From positions 1 through 64,000 of the forward strand of contig JAGASH010000009.1 of NCBI GenBank assembly GCA_017847835.1: a stretch of DNA of 64,000 bases, given 5' to 3'. The notes beneath the pieces are model-generated. The model had not been told where the DNA came from. It saw nothing but the letters and a program-made list of their open reading frames with translations, and searched no databases. The stretch comes from Oscillospiraceae bacterium. GTDB taxonomy: Bacteria; Bacillota; Clostridia; Oscillospirales; Ruminococcaceae. Each line of letters starts with the position of its first letter. Within the stretch, counting starts at the first letter, position 1. The position numbers and the translations under genes are program-made. Shown here piece after piece: positions 23,470 through 32,282 of the stretch.

Positions 23470-24249
23470 TTATCTGTATGCGCCCGTGAGCACGCCGCCC
23501 GTCTGCTTTGATTTCAGACGAAGGTGGTCGGCAATCAGCGCAATAAACTCGGAATTTGTGGGTTTTCCGCGCGAGGTGTGGACGGTGTAGGAAAAAATCT
23601 TGTTAAGCACGTCGATATTTCCTCTGTCCCACGCGATTTCGATAGCGTGACGGATTGCCCTTTCTACCCTTGAAGATGTTGTCTGGTACTGCTTGGCAAC
23701 AGTCGGGTAAAGTAGCTTTGTTATGCAGTTTATCATCTCGTCGTCGTTCACCGAAAGCATAATCGCGGTTCTCAGATAGTGATAACCCTTGATATGCGCG
23801 GGAATACCGACCTGATGAATTATTTCGGTTACGGCAAGCTCCAGCTCTGTTTCATCGGGAGCTTCGTTTTTCTTTTCGGAAACACCGCACATCTGGTTGA
23901 TTTTCGACACAAGATACTGCGGGTCAACGGGCTTCAGCGCAAAAGACGCGCCGAGATTTGCTGCCTCGCGCTCCAAATTCGGGTCGGGAGTTCCCGAAAC
24001 TATGATTACGTTCGGAACGTATTTTTTCTCCACTTTCAGTCTGCGGATTACCTCAACCGCGTCGCAGAACGGCATTTTCGCTTCAAGCACAGCCGCGTCG
24101 GGTGCTTCCGACTTAATTGAATTCAGCACGGAATTTCCGTCGCAGCGCCGCGTAATCGCGTACATTCCTGCGTTCTTGAGTGCCCCAGCCCAAGCCATTC
24201 CGCAATCCGCCGAATCATTTCCGATAAGTACCTTAATTTGATTTGTCAT
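23470..24249 (-). CDS. spo0A: Spo0A-type sporulation response regulator with an altered phosphorylation site
   Basis: 259 residues. The C-terminal DNA-binding domain is typical Spo0A ([44 protein letters not shown]). The receiver domain aligns with Spo0A, but the acidic pair is GND (N11, D12) instead of ADD, and the phospho-acceptor motif reads VLEAKMP with Glu56 where Asp is expected (LLDIIMP). The codon is GAA. The conserved Lys (FALKPVD) remains, and the Thr is Ser. Normal Asp phosphorylation should therefore be impossible; Glu could mimic the phosphorylated state. A second, canonical spo0A elsewhere cannot be excluded. Confidence 0.9.
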   Translation of the reverse strand: MTNQIKVLIGNDSADCGMAWAGALKNAGMYAITRRCDGNSVLNSIKSEAPDAAVLEAKMPFCDAVEVIRRLKVEKKYVPNVIIVSGTPDPNLEREAANLGASFALKPVDPQYLVSKINQMCGVSEKKNEAPDETELELAVTEIIHQVGIPAHIKGYHYLRTAIMLSVNDDEMINCITKLLYPTVAKQYQTTSSRVERAIRHAIEIAWDRGNIDVLNKIFSYTVHTSRGKPTNSEFIALIADHLRLKSKQTGGVLTGAYR

Positions 24250-24315
24250 ATCTTTCTACCTCCAAATTTTTCCGAATTTCTGCGAATTTGTTCGCTTTTC
24301 TTTCGGTACAACCAT

Positions 24316-24344
24316 ATTTTACCATATTTTGGAAGTAATTTCAA
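24316..24344 (-). promoter_or_regulatory. spo0A promoter
   Basis: Minus strand TTGAAA (24339-24344), 17 bases, TAAAAT (24316-24321) with TG before the -10, about 65 bases ahead of the start codon. Confidence 0.65.
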
Positions 24345-24451
24345 TATGTTTTTGGAATTTTTTGGAAATATTTTACTATTCCTCGAATTTGGCATAACAG
24401 CCGCGTTTGTTGGAGTTTTCAGATGTGATTGATAGGAGAACTTTTGCTCCA

Positions 24452-24470
24452 TTTGTCGAAATTTGTCGGA
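24452..24470 (+). promoter_or_regulatory. Two tandem 0A-box-like sites upstream of spo0A
   Basis: TTTGTCGAA (24452-24460), a perfect match to the Bacillus 0A box, followed ten bases on by TTTGTCGGA (24462-24470). They lie about 110 bases upstream of the spo0A promoter, which suggests autoregulation. Confidence 0.55.
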
Positions 24471-24491
24471 TTTTGCTTGACTTTACTTGCT

Positions 24492-24720
24492 CTGTTAAGG
24501 TTAGGTTGTTCTGAGGGGTTTGCGATTTTTTTGACATTTCGTCAAAAAAATTGGCAATGGTCGCAAAACCGGATTTCAAGTCGGTTTGTGAACGAATAGT
24601 ATGTGAGAGCGTTCTTTTTTGATTTGACGCTTCGCTCCAGTGCCTCCGGCGGTTTAAAACCTTTTTCTGAAGAAAAAGGTTTTAAAAATTCCAAAAAGAC
24701 TTTTTTCGCTTCGCGGTGCA
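24492..24720 (+). repeat. Hairpin-rich intergenic repeat, copy C (with the extra module)
   Basis: Begins with the module shared with copy B (24492-24595: TTTTTTTGACATTTCGTCAAAAAAA, then AACCGGATTTCAAGTCGGTT). It continues with CGCTTCGCTCCAGTGCCTCCGGCGG and the long stem TTTAAAACC / GGTTTTAAA, ending GACTTTTTTCGCTTCGCGG. It lies beyond the 3' end of cca, its tail facing that gene. The first, TTCGA-loop module is absent. Confidence 0.82.
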
Positions 24721-24739
24721 CGGAACGCACACTTCTAAA

Positions 24740-26062
24740 TCACCGCAAAAGCTCCCTCACTCTCGCCAACAGCGCAGATTTCTCATTTTCCAGAGTTCCG
24801 TCCACAACCTCGCTCAACAATACCCCCAGAATTTCTCCCATCTTCGGCGACGGCTCCATCATCTCCTTCAAATCTCCCCCGTTCACCGCAAGACCCTTCA
24901 AATCCAGACACGGCTTCTCGCGGGCAATCTCCCTCGCTATCCTCATCGCTTCCCGCGCCGTTTCAACCCTCGCTTTCGTAAACTCCTGCTTCGCTGAGTC
25001 ATCGGCAATATGCGCCTCCATAACCTCGCAGAAAAGCTCCTCTCCCAGCTTTGACAGCCTCCGCTTTATCGCCTTTCCCGACAGCTCAATCGGCATATCG
25101 TGATACCTGATAATCTCACACACCCGTACCCGCAGCATATTATCGCATTTCAGCTCCCGCAGAATTCTGTCGGCAATTTCCACGCTTTTTGCCGCGTGCC
25201 CGTAATAATGCCCCTCGCCGTTTTCATCGATTGTCCGACAAGCAGGCTTCCCGATATCGTGAAACAGCATAGCTAGCCGCATTTCCTCTTTCGGCGGCGC
25301 TGCCTCGACAGCTCTCGCGGTGTGCTCAAAAAGCGTGCTGTTGTGATATTTTGAATTCTGGTCGTAATCGAACATTTCTCGGATTTCAGGAATAATCTCA
25401 GCGAAAACCTCACGGTATTCCAAAAGAACTTTCTTCACGTTTTCCCCGCAAAGCAGCTGTTTCAGCTCCGAGAAAATCCGCTCTTTTGACACGTTTTTCA
25501 GATTTTCTTTTTTGAGGAGAAGCGCGGATTTTGTATTTTCCTCGATATCAAATCCGAGCACCGCCGAAAATCGCAGCGCTCTCATAACTCGCAGAGCGTC
25601 CTCGGAAAAGCGTTTTTCGGGCTCTCCCACGCAGCGGATTATTTTCGCATTTATGTCTGCCTTGCCGTCAAAAATATCGATTATACCGCGCTTGGGGCTG
25701 TACGCAATCGCATTCATCGTGAAATCGCGCCGTGCCAAATCGTCTTTCAGATTTCTCGAAAACGATACTCTTTCGGGGTGACGACCGTCGGGATAATCCC
25801 CGTCAATGCGAAAAGTCGTGATTTCCACGCTCATTCCCTTAAAAAGCACTACAACCGTACCGTGTTTTATCCCCGTTTCCACAACCCGACAATCCGAGAA
25901 AACCCGCTCGGTTTCCCGCGGCTCGGCTGATGTCGTTATATCATAATCGTGCGCGGTTTTTCCCATAATCTCGTCCCGCACGCACCCGCCGACTATATAT
26001 GCCTCAAAGCCCGCTTTTTCCAGCTTTTCCAGCACTTCTTCTATCTGCTTCGGTATTTCCAT
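24740..26062 (-). CDS. cca: CCA-adding tRNA nucleotidyltransferase
   Basis: 440 residues. The class II nucleotidyltransferase head has YIVGGCVRDEIMG (near 22-34) and HDYDITTSA with the catalytic DxD. The arginine-rich neck (RRDFTMNAIAYSP) follows. A central HD phosphohydrolase-like domain (LFHDIGKP, near 264) is present. It adds or repairs the 3' CCA end of tRNAs; poly(A) polymerase activity is the alternative within this family. It is transcribed alone from a promoter back to back with that of brxD. Confidence 0.93.
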   Translation of the reverse strand: MEIPKQIEEVLEKLEKAGFEAYIVGGCVRDEIMGKTAHDYDITTSAEPRETERVFSDCRVVETGIKHGTVVVLFKGMSVEITTFRIDGDYPDGRHPERVSFSRNLKDDLARRDFTMNAIAYSPKRGIIDIFDGKADINAKIIRCVGEPEKRFSEDALRVMRALRFSAVLGFDIEENTKSALLLKKENLKNVSKERIFSELKQLLCGENVKKVLLEYREVFAEIIPEIREMFDYDQNSKYHNSTLFEHTARAVEAAPPKEEMRLAMLFHDIGKPACRTIDENGEGHYYGHAAKSVEIADRILRELKCDNMLRVRVCEIIRYHDMPIELSGKAIKRRLSKLGEELFCEVMEAHIADDSAKQEFTKARVETAREAMRIAREIAREKPCLDLKGLAVNGGDLKEMMEPSPKMGEILGVLLSEVVDGTLENEKSALLARVRELLR

Positions 26063-26083
26063 TTTATCACCACCATTTATTTT

Positions 26084-26112
26084 AGTATATCACTTTTTGG
26101 CGGTAAATTCAA
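26084..26112 (-). promoter_or_regulatory. cca promoter
   Basis: Minus strand TTGAAT (26107-26112), 17 bases, TATACT (26084-26089), TG before the -10. Confidence 0.75.
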
Positions 26113-26113
26113 G

Positions 26114-26142
26114 TTGCATTTTCCGATATTCTGTGGTATAAT
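26114..26142 (+). promoter_or_regulatory. Promoter of the BREX-like pair
   Basis: TTGCAT (26114-26119), 17 bases, TATAAT (26137-26142), TG before the -10. The -35 is one base away from the cca -35 on the other strand. Confidence 0.8.
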
Positions 26143-26189
26143 AAAATGATAAGGTTTGTTGGATAATTAAGGAAAAGAGGTTGTTTATC

Positions 26190-27500
26190 GTGCAGATACC
26201 GAAAAGAATTGCTTCGGGGCTTATAAACGCGCTAAAAGGCGGTGTTGTCCCGCGCACGGGGCTTGGATATATCGCAGTCGGGCGCTCCGATGAAATTGAC
26301 GCGCTGCTCAAAGATGTGGCAATCGCAGAGGACGGAGGCGCATTTTTCCGGTTTATTGTCGGACGTTATGGAAGCGGAAAGAGCTTTCTCCTTCAAACAA
26401 TGCGCGCTCACGTCACCGACCGCGGTTTTGCTGCCGCTGACGCGGATTTGTCACCCGAGCGCCGTTTGTGCGGCACAAAGGGACAAGGTCTTGCAACCTA
26501 CCGCGAGCTGATGAAAAACCTCTCCGTCAAGGCAAAACCCGACGGCGGCGCGCTCCCGCTTATTCTTGAAAAGTGGATTGACGGTGTACGAAACGAAATC
26601 CTTTCCGAGGGCAAAATCACCCGCGACAACACCTTCTTTGACGTTGAAGTGGAAAAGCGCATATTCGCGAAAATCAACGGTCTTGAAGATATGGTGCACG
26701 GATTTGAATTTGCGGCGATTATCTCGGAGTATTATCACGGTTTCCGTGACGGAAACGATGAGAAACAGCGCAACGCAATCCGCTGGCTTCGCGGTGAGTT
26801 TTCCACGAAAACCGAGGCAAAGGAATGTCTTAACGTCAGCACAATCATCAACGATGAAAACTGGTACGACTACCTCAAACTGATGACGTCTTTCCTCGTG
26901 AGCGCGGGCTACAAGGGGCTTGTCGTGATGATTGACGAGCTTGTCAATATAATGAAAATCTCAAATTCCGTCACGCGGCAGTACAACTACGAGAAAATTC
27001 TGATGATGTACAACGACGTTATGCAGGGCAAAGCGCACAATCTCGGAATAATTCTCGGCGGCACTCCTCAGTGCGTTGAGGACACGCGCCGCGGTGTTTT
27101 CAGCTATGAAGCGCTTCGGTCGCGTTTGGAACGCGGAAGATTTGCCTCCGATGACGTCAAGGACTTGATGTCGCCGATTATACGGCTTTCTCCGCTGAAT
27201 TACGAGGAGCTGACCGTGCTCACAGAAAAACTCGCGGAAATTCACGGGGTTGTGTTCGGATATGAGCCGAAAATCACGCTCGAAGACAGAATTTTCTTCG
27301 TCAAGGCGGAATTCGGCAGAGTCGGCGCGGACGCGAATATCACGCCGCGAGAGATGATACGCGACTTTATCGAGCTGCTCAACATCGCCTATCAGAACCC
27401 CGAAAAAACGCTCGCCGAGCTTATGGAAGAGGACGAATTCAAGTTTGCCGAGGGTGAGGGCGAGAGCAGCACGGACGGCTTCGAGGACTTTGATTTATGA
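26190..27500 (+). CDS. brxD: BREX-type ATP-binding protein (BrxD-like, DUF2791)
   Basis: 436 residues from a GTG nine bases after AAAAGAGG; an in-frame TTG upstream lacks spacing. The start MQIPKRIASGLINALKGGVVPRTG and FRFIVGRYGSGKSFLLQ (Walker A near 58-65) match BrxD-type proteins, and LVVMIDELVNI is Walker B. The C-terminal 30 residues are acidic. In type 2 BREX, BrxD accompanies PglW/X/Y/Z and BrxHI. Here only the helicase follows, overlapping by four bases (ATGA). No PglZ phosphatase or methylase is nearby, so this is an orphan two-gene module. Confidence 0.85.
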   Translation: MQIPKRIASGLINALKGGVVPRTGLGYIAVGRSDEIDALLKDVAIAEDGGAFFRFIVGRYGSGKSFLLQTMRAHVTDRGFAAADADLSPERRLCGTKGQGLATYRELMKNLSVKAKPDGGALPLILEKWIDGVRNEILSEGKITRDNTFFDVEVEKRIFAKINGLEDMVHGFEFAAIISEYYHGFRDGNDEKQRNAIRWLRGEFSTKTEAKECLNVSTIINDENWYDYLKLMTSFLVSAGYKGLVVMIDELVNIMKISNSVTRQYNYEKILMMYNDVMQGKAHNLGIILGGTPQCVEDTRRGVFSYEALRSRLERGRFASDDVKDLMSPIIRLSPLNYEELTVLTEKLAEIHGVVFGYEPKITLEDRIFFVKAEFGRVGADANITPREMIRDFIELLNIAYQNPEKTLAELMEEDEFKFAEGEGESSTDGFEDFDL

Positions 27501-29677
27501 GCGAAAACGCTGTTTTTTATCGGCTTGCGCCGTTTATTCAGGATTTCATCTACCGAAACAAATGGGAGGAGCTGCGACCGATACAGGTTGAAGCGGCACG
27601 GGTTGTCTTTGACACGGACGACAACCTCCTTCTCTCGTCGGGCACGGCAAGCGGTAAAACCGAGGCTGCTTTTCTGCCCGTTTTAACGCACCTCTGGGAA
27701 AACCCGTCCTGCTCAGTAGGAGTACTGTACGTTTCACCGCTGAAAGCGCTGATAAACGACCAATTCGAGCGGCTTCAGGAGCTGCTTGACGAGCAGGATA
27801 TCCCTGTCACGAAATGGCACGGCGACGCTTCTCCCACGGCAAAAAAACGTCTTGTCAAGAACCCGCGAGGCGTTATGCAGACAACTCCCGAGAGCCTTGA
27901 AAGTCTGCTTATCCGCAACAGCAATGCGGTTTCGCGGCTTTTCTCGGATTTGCGCTTCGTCATCATCGACGAGGTTCACTATTTTATGGACAACGACCGC
28001 GGACTTCAGCTGCTCTCGGTGCTTGAAAGAATACAGCGCATAATCGGCTTCACACCGCGAAGAATAGGTCTTTCGGCAACGCTCGGAGATACCCGAAATG
28101 CCGAGAAATGGCTGAATATGGGCACAAGCCGCGAATGCTCAACACCGAAATGCCAGGACAAGGGCAGAAAAGTCCGGCTGTCAGTTCGGTTTTTCCCGAT
28201 TGCCGAGAAAATTCCGAACGGAAACAGCAAGACGCTTTTGCAGAATTATTACGATTATCTTTACGAGTGCACCCGCGGAAAACGGTGTATTCTGTTCTCA
28301 AACAGCAAGGGCGAGGTTGAGGAAAATATCGCGCATATCAAGGCGATTTCCGAGAAAAATCACGACGGCGGGTGTTATCTCGTGCACCACGCGAATATTT
28401 CTCCCGCGCTGCGAGAGTTTGCCGAGAAAAGTATGAAAAACAGCGAACTGCCCGTGTGTACGGGAGCTACGGTTACGCTGGAACTCGGAATTGACCTCGG
28501 AAAGCTGGAGAGAATTGTTCAGACGGGCTGCCCGCTCACGGTATCGGGGCTTGTACAGCGGCTTGGTAGAACAGGCAGACGCGGCGGTGAAGCGGAAATG
28601 CGATTTGCGTTTCGATACGATATGAGCCTGCCGAAAACCGATTTTTACCGCGAAATAAACTGGGATTTCGTGATGTGCGCGGCTGAGATTTTGCTGTACA
28701 CGCGCGAAAAATTCGTTGAGCCGATGTACCTTCCGAAACTCCCGTTTTCGCTGCTCTATCATCAAACGATGTCGATAATGGCGGCAAACGGCTCGCTTCA
28801 GCCGAGAGAGCTTGCGCGGCAAGTCCTCACGCTCTCAGTGTTCTCAAACGTCACAAAAGAGGATTATCTCGCGCTTTTGCGGCACCTTCTCGAAAACGGT
28901 CACCTTGAACGCGAAGAGGACGGCGCTCTGCTTATCGGAGAAAAGGGCGAGGCTGCCGTCAACAACTATGAGTTTCTCGCGGTGTTTTCCGTGCCCGTTG
29001 AGTTTACCGTGAGAAACAACTCAGAGGTTATCGGAACGGTGCAAAACCCGTTCCCGCCGAAAAGTCAGTTTGCGCTTGCAGGACAGGCTTGGGAGGTTGT
29101 CGAGCTGGACAAAAAATCGCAGATAATCTACGTCAAGCACGTTGAGGGAATTTCCGCAAATATGTGGACAGACACGGGAAACGAGTACGTTCATACGCGC
29201 GTAATGAAGAAAATTCTCGAAGTTCTCACAAGCGGCGAGGAATACGGGTTTATGGACGAGAGCGCGAAAAAACGGCTTTCGGACGTGCGCGCGCTGTTCA
29301 ATAACGCGTCCGCGCAAAATAAAGACGAGCACATTGTTTTGCCGCTCTCGGACACGATGTACGCGGTTTTCCCTTTTCTCGGGACGGGCGGTACAATGGC
29401 TTTGCTGTACGCTTTGAGAGAGCGCGGGTTTGAAGCAGAGGTGTATGTGTCGAGGTACATTCCCGTTTGTATCGAGGTTCACACGGACAGAGGAAAGCGC
29501 GCTCTTGTGAACGCGCTCAATGAAATAAAGAAAAATAAGGCGGACAAATACGGGTTTTCGATACCCGACAACTGCGAAATCAGCGGTAAATACAACGACT
29601 ATATCCCGCGTGAGCTGCTCAAAAAGCAGTATGTGGAGGATTATCTTGACGCGGAGGATTTGGTCAATCTGGAATAG
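27497..29677 (+). CDS. Lhr-like superfamily 2 helicase (BrxHI-type)
   Basis: 726 residues. Helicase motifs: I SGTASGKT (48-55), II DEVH (near 155), III SATLG, VI QRLGRTGRRG (near 352). An Lhr-like C-terminal region follows with a winged-helix segment and a domain starting near LAGQAWEVVELD. It is an ATP-dependent 3'-5' DNA or DNA-RNA translocase by family. It is coupled to the BrxD-like ATPase and probably works with it. Its 3' end overlaps the end of spoIIP on the other strand by 14 bases. A general repair role is the main alternative to defence. Confidence 0.88.
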   Translation: MSENAVFYRLAPFIQDFIYRNKWEELRPIQVEAARVVFDTDDNLLLSSGTASGKTEAAFLPVLTHLWENPSCSVGVLYVSPLKALINDQFERLQELLDEQDIPVTKWHGDASPTAKKRLVKNPRGVMQTTPESLESLLIRNSNAVSRLFSDLRFVIIDEVHYFMDNDRGLQLLSVLERIQRIIGFTPRRIGLSATLGDTRNAEKWLNMGTSRECSTPKCQDKGRKVRLSVRFFPIAEKIPNGNSKTLLQNYYDYLYECTRGKRCILFSNSKGEVEENIAHIKAISEKNHDGGCYLVHHANISPALREFAEKSMKNSELPVCTGATVTLELGIDLGKLERIVQTGCPLTVSGLVQRLGRTGRRGGEAEMRFAFRYDMSLPKTDFYREINWDFVMCAAEILLYTREKFVEPMYLPKLPFSLLYHQTMSIMAANGSLQPRELARQVLTLSVFSNVTKEDYLALLRHLLENGHLEREEDGALLIGEKGEAAVNNYEFLAVFSVPVEFTVRNNSEVIGTVQNPFPPKSQFALAGQAWEVVELDKKSQIIYVKHVEGISANMWTDTGNEYVHTRVMKKILEVLTSGEEYGFMDESAKKRLSDVRALFNNASAQNKDEHIVLPLSDTMYAVFPFLGTGGTMALLYALRERGFEAEVYVSRYIPVCIEVHTDRGKRALVNALNEIKKNKADKYGFSIPDNCEISGKYNDYIPRELLKKQYVEDYLDAEDLVNLE

Positions 29678-30806
29678 CTTTTCTGAGAGCTTTCGCGATG
29701 ACGTTTCCGAGAAGCTCGCCCGTGTAAACTGCCTCGTCAAGCGAATTTCCGTGACTTCCAACCTCAATCAGAAGCGCACCCTTTGACAGATTTTGGTTGT
29801 AATTCCGATAGTCAAAAAGCACGGGACGCGCCAAATTCGGGTACATTTCCTCGGCGGTGTTCTGCAAAAGGCAGGCAAGCTTGAAGTTCTCGATGTAGTC
29901 GGGCATATCGAAATCCTCGTTCTCGCAGCAAGAAATTATCATAAACTGCGCGGCGGTTTTCCCGTTCACCTCGCAAACAGGTGCACCGAGAGAACCGTCG
30001 TTTTGCACAATTCCGTCGCGGTGCAAATCAATCACGATGTCGATGTCGGGGTACTTTTCGAGAAGCGCGCTCACGCTTTCCGCAGAGCGATAATACGCGC
30101 CCGTGAACATTGGATTGTCGTGCTGTCTGCACTCGTGGATTACCGAAAATCCGTTTTCGGAAAGCGCTTTGCAAAGCGCGTCCCCGACCGCAATCATATT
30201 TTTCGAGCAGTCCGCAGAACGTATCGGATATTCCTCGTCAAACCAGTTTTGCTTCGGCAAAAAGCTCTCGTTTGAGTGCGTGTGATAAATCAGCACACAC
30301 GGTGAATTTTTGTCTGCATTTTCGTGAAAAACGGGCAGCTCCGAAGCCGCTTTTTCCAGCGTTTCGTTTGCAATTTCCGTGTTGTTCCAGACCTGCGCTC
30401 CGCTTTGCAGGCGAAGATAACAATCACCCGTCAGCTTGCCGACATTATAGCGATAAATCGCGCCGCTATGCGAATTGTACACGGAATAATCGGCGTCGTC
30501 GGTTGTGTTTTGCCTGTTGAGCGTGATGATTTCACCGCGATTTTGCAAAGTCACCTCCGATACATCTTCCGATATTTCTGATGTCGGCAAATCTTCCGAA
30601 TTTACCGTGGAATTTATATCGCTGCTAACATCTTTGCTGTCGGAGTTGGGATTGTGAGTTTCCTCGGGAACGTCGTTTTTCACGATAATGCCCGCTGAGG
30701 CAAACGCTGCCGTTCGCATAAAACCGCCGATTTCCGTCCCCGTACAGGTGAGAATTGCAAGCGCGATTGCTCCCGCGCCGATTGCCGCGTTTTTCAGTTT
30801 CCCCAT
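29664..30806 (-). CDS. spoIIP: Stage II sporulation protein P (SpoIIP)
   Basis: 380 residues from the ATG behind AGAGGTG; a longer frame has no ribosome site. An N-terminal membrane segment (AAIGAGAIALAILTC, near 7-24) anchors it. A Ser/Glu-rich linker follows, then the amidase/endopeptidase domain with IYHTHSNESF, IVIDLHRDG and LIEVGSHGN. It degrades peptidoglycan with SpoIID and SpoIIM during engulfment. The SpoIID-like protein at 13.9 kb is a possible partner. It lies downstream of tuf but after a terminator. Confidence 0.92.
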   Translation of the reverse strand: MGKLKNAAIGAGAIALAILTCTGTEIGGFMRTAAFASAGIIVKNDVPEETHNPNSDSKDVSSDINSTVNSEDLPTSEISEDVSEVTLQNRGEIITLNRQNTTDDADYSVYNSHSGAIYRYNVGKLTGDCYLRLQSGAQVWNNTEIANETLEKAASELPVFHENADKNSPCVLIYHTHSNESFLPKQNWFDEEYPIRSADCSKNMIAVGDALCKALSENGFSVIHECRQHDNPMFTGAYYRSAESVSALLEKYPDIDIVIDLHRDGIVQNDGSLGAPVCEVNGKTAAQFMIISCCENEDFDMPDYIENFKLACLLQNTAEEMYPNLARPVLFDYRNYNQNLSKGALLIEVGSHGNSLDEAVYTGELLGNVIAKALRKAIPD

Positions 30807-30868
30807 AGATTTCACCTCTTTTTGAAATTCTATGCGGGGAAAAATCCCGATATGCCGACTTGTCCACA

Positions 30869-30900
30869 AAAAAGCGCTCCCTTTTCAGAGAGCGCTCTTG
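30869..30900 (-). terminator. Terminator of the str operon after tuf
   Basis: Minus strand AGCGCTC / GAGCGCT followed by TTTTTT. Confidence 0.88.
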
Positions 30901-30920
30901 TTTATGCGATTAAGGAATTA

Positions 30921-32159
30921 TCACTCGTTAATCTTGGTAACAACGCCGGAACCAACGGTGTGGCCGCCCTCGCGAATAGCGAAACGCAGACCTTCCTCGA
31001 TAGCGATAGGAGTGATGAGCTCAACGTCCATAACTACGTTATCGCCGGGCATGCACATTTCCTTGTCAGCAGGAAGAGTGATTACGCCGGTAACGTCGGT
31101 AGTTCTGAAGAAGAACTGCGGACGGTAGTTGGAAACGAACGGAGTGTGACGGCCGCCCTCTTCCTTCTTAAGAACGTAAACCTGACCGCTGAACTTGGTG
31201 TGCGGGTGAATGGAACCGGGCTTGCAGAGAACCTGACCACGCTCGATTTCATCACGGGTGATACCACGGAGGAGCGCGCCGATGTTGTAACCAGCAATTG
31301 CCTTATCAAGGCTCTTGTGGAACATCTCGAGACCGGTAACAACGGTGCTCTTGGGCTCGGTGGTAAGACCGGTAATCTCAACGGTATCGCCTACAACTGC
31401 AGAACCACGCTCAACACGGCCGGTTGCAACAGTACCACGACCGGAAATGGTCATAGTGTCCTCAACAGGCATAAGGAAAGGCATATCTTCCTTACGGTCA
31501 GGAGTAGGAATATACTCGTCAACAGCGTCCATAAGTGCCTTAATGCAAGCATACTCAGGAGCGTTGGGGTCAGTGCTTTCGCAGTTAAGAGCCTTGTAGC
31601 CGGAACCGAAGATAACGGGAACGTTATCGCCGTCGAAGCCGTTCTTGGAAAGCTCATCGCGGATATCCATCTCAACGAGCTCGAGCATCTCAGAGTTCTT
31701 GTACTCGCCGGTAGCAGCGTCGAACTCGCAGTCATCAACGTCATCGCACTTGTTTACGAAAACAACGATTGAAGGAACGCCAACCTGACGAGCGAGAAGG
31801 ATGTGCTCTCTGGTCTGAGCCATAGGACCGTCTGTACCTGCAACAATGAGGATAGCGCCGTCCATCTGAGCAGCACCGGTAATCATGTTCTTGATATAGT
31901 CAGCATGGCCGGGGCAGTCAACGTGAGCGTAGTGACGCTTGTCGGTCTCATACTCAACGTGAGCGGTGTTAATTGTGATACCACGCTCTCTCTCCTCGGG
32001 AGCCTTATCAATCATATCATAAGCCTCGAACTTAGCCTTGCCCTGAAGAGAAAGCCACTTGGTGATAGCTGCGGTAGTAGTGGTCTTACCGTGGTCAACG
32101 TGACCGATAGTACCGATGTTTACATGGGGCTTGCTGGAATTATACTTTTCCTTAGCCAT
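30921..32159 (-). CDS. tuf: Elongation factor Tu
   Basis: 412 residues, slightly longer than the usual 395-400 because of an insertion near 155-165 ([12 protein letters not shown]) in the G domain. The G motifs [13 protein letters not shown] and NKCD are present, and the C-terminal signature PGDNV is intact. It delivers aminoacyl-tRNA to the ribosome. It is the last gene of the rpsL-rpsG-fusA-tuf order, with its own promoter in the gap after fusA and AAAGGAGG before the ATG. Confidence 0.98.
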   Translation of the reverse strand: MAKEKYNSSKPHVNIGTIGHVDHGKTTTTAAITKWLSLQGKAKFEAYDMIDKAPEERERGITINTAHVEYETDKRHYAHVDCPGHADYIKNMITGAAQMDGAILIVAGTDGPMAQTREHILLARQVGVPSIVVFVNKCDDVDDCEFDAATGEYKNSEMLELVEMDIRDELSKNGFDGDNVPVIFGSGYKALNCESTDPNAPEYACIKALMDAVDEYIPTPDRKEDMPFLMPVEDTMTISGRGTVATGRVERGSAVVGDTVEITGLTTEPKSTVVTGLEMFHKSLDKAIAGYNIGALLRGITRDEIERGQVLCKPGSIHPHTKFSGQVYVLKKEEGGRHTPFVSNYRPQFFFRTTDVTGVITLPADKEMCMPGDNVVMDVELITPIAIEEGLRFAIREGGHTVGSGVVTKINE

Positions 32160-32212
32160 TGGTATTTCCTCCTTTTATTAAGTGAGCTTTCGCTCAAAAA
32201 TGTTATAGTAAT

Positions 32213-32263
32213 ATTGTAACAGATTTTTCTGCAAAAATCAAGGGGTTTTCTTGATTTTTGCAG
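32213..32263 (-). promoter_or_regulatory. tuf promoter overlapping a perfect 14-bp inverted repeat
   Basis: Minus strand TTGATT (32236-32241), 17 bases, TACAAT (32213-32218). The -35 lies inside the 3' arm of a hairpin, CTGCAAAAATCAAG (32229-32242) pairing with CTTGATTTTTGCAG (32250-32263). The hairpin may partly terminate or process the upstream fusA transcript. Confidence 0.7.
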
Positions 32264-32282
32264 ATTTTTTAACCCGTCAAAA

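Noticed and set aside
24603..24730. Recurring short frame with KPFSSEKGFKPPEAL in several intergenic gaps
   Set aside because: It is the translation of the hairpin repeat's long stem and appears in different frames and contexts. Stem compensation rather than protein conservation explains it.
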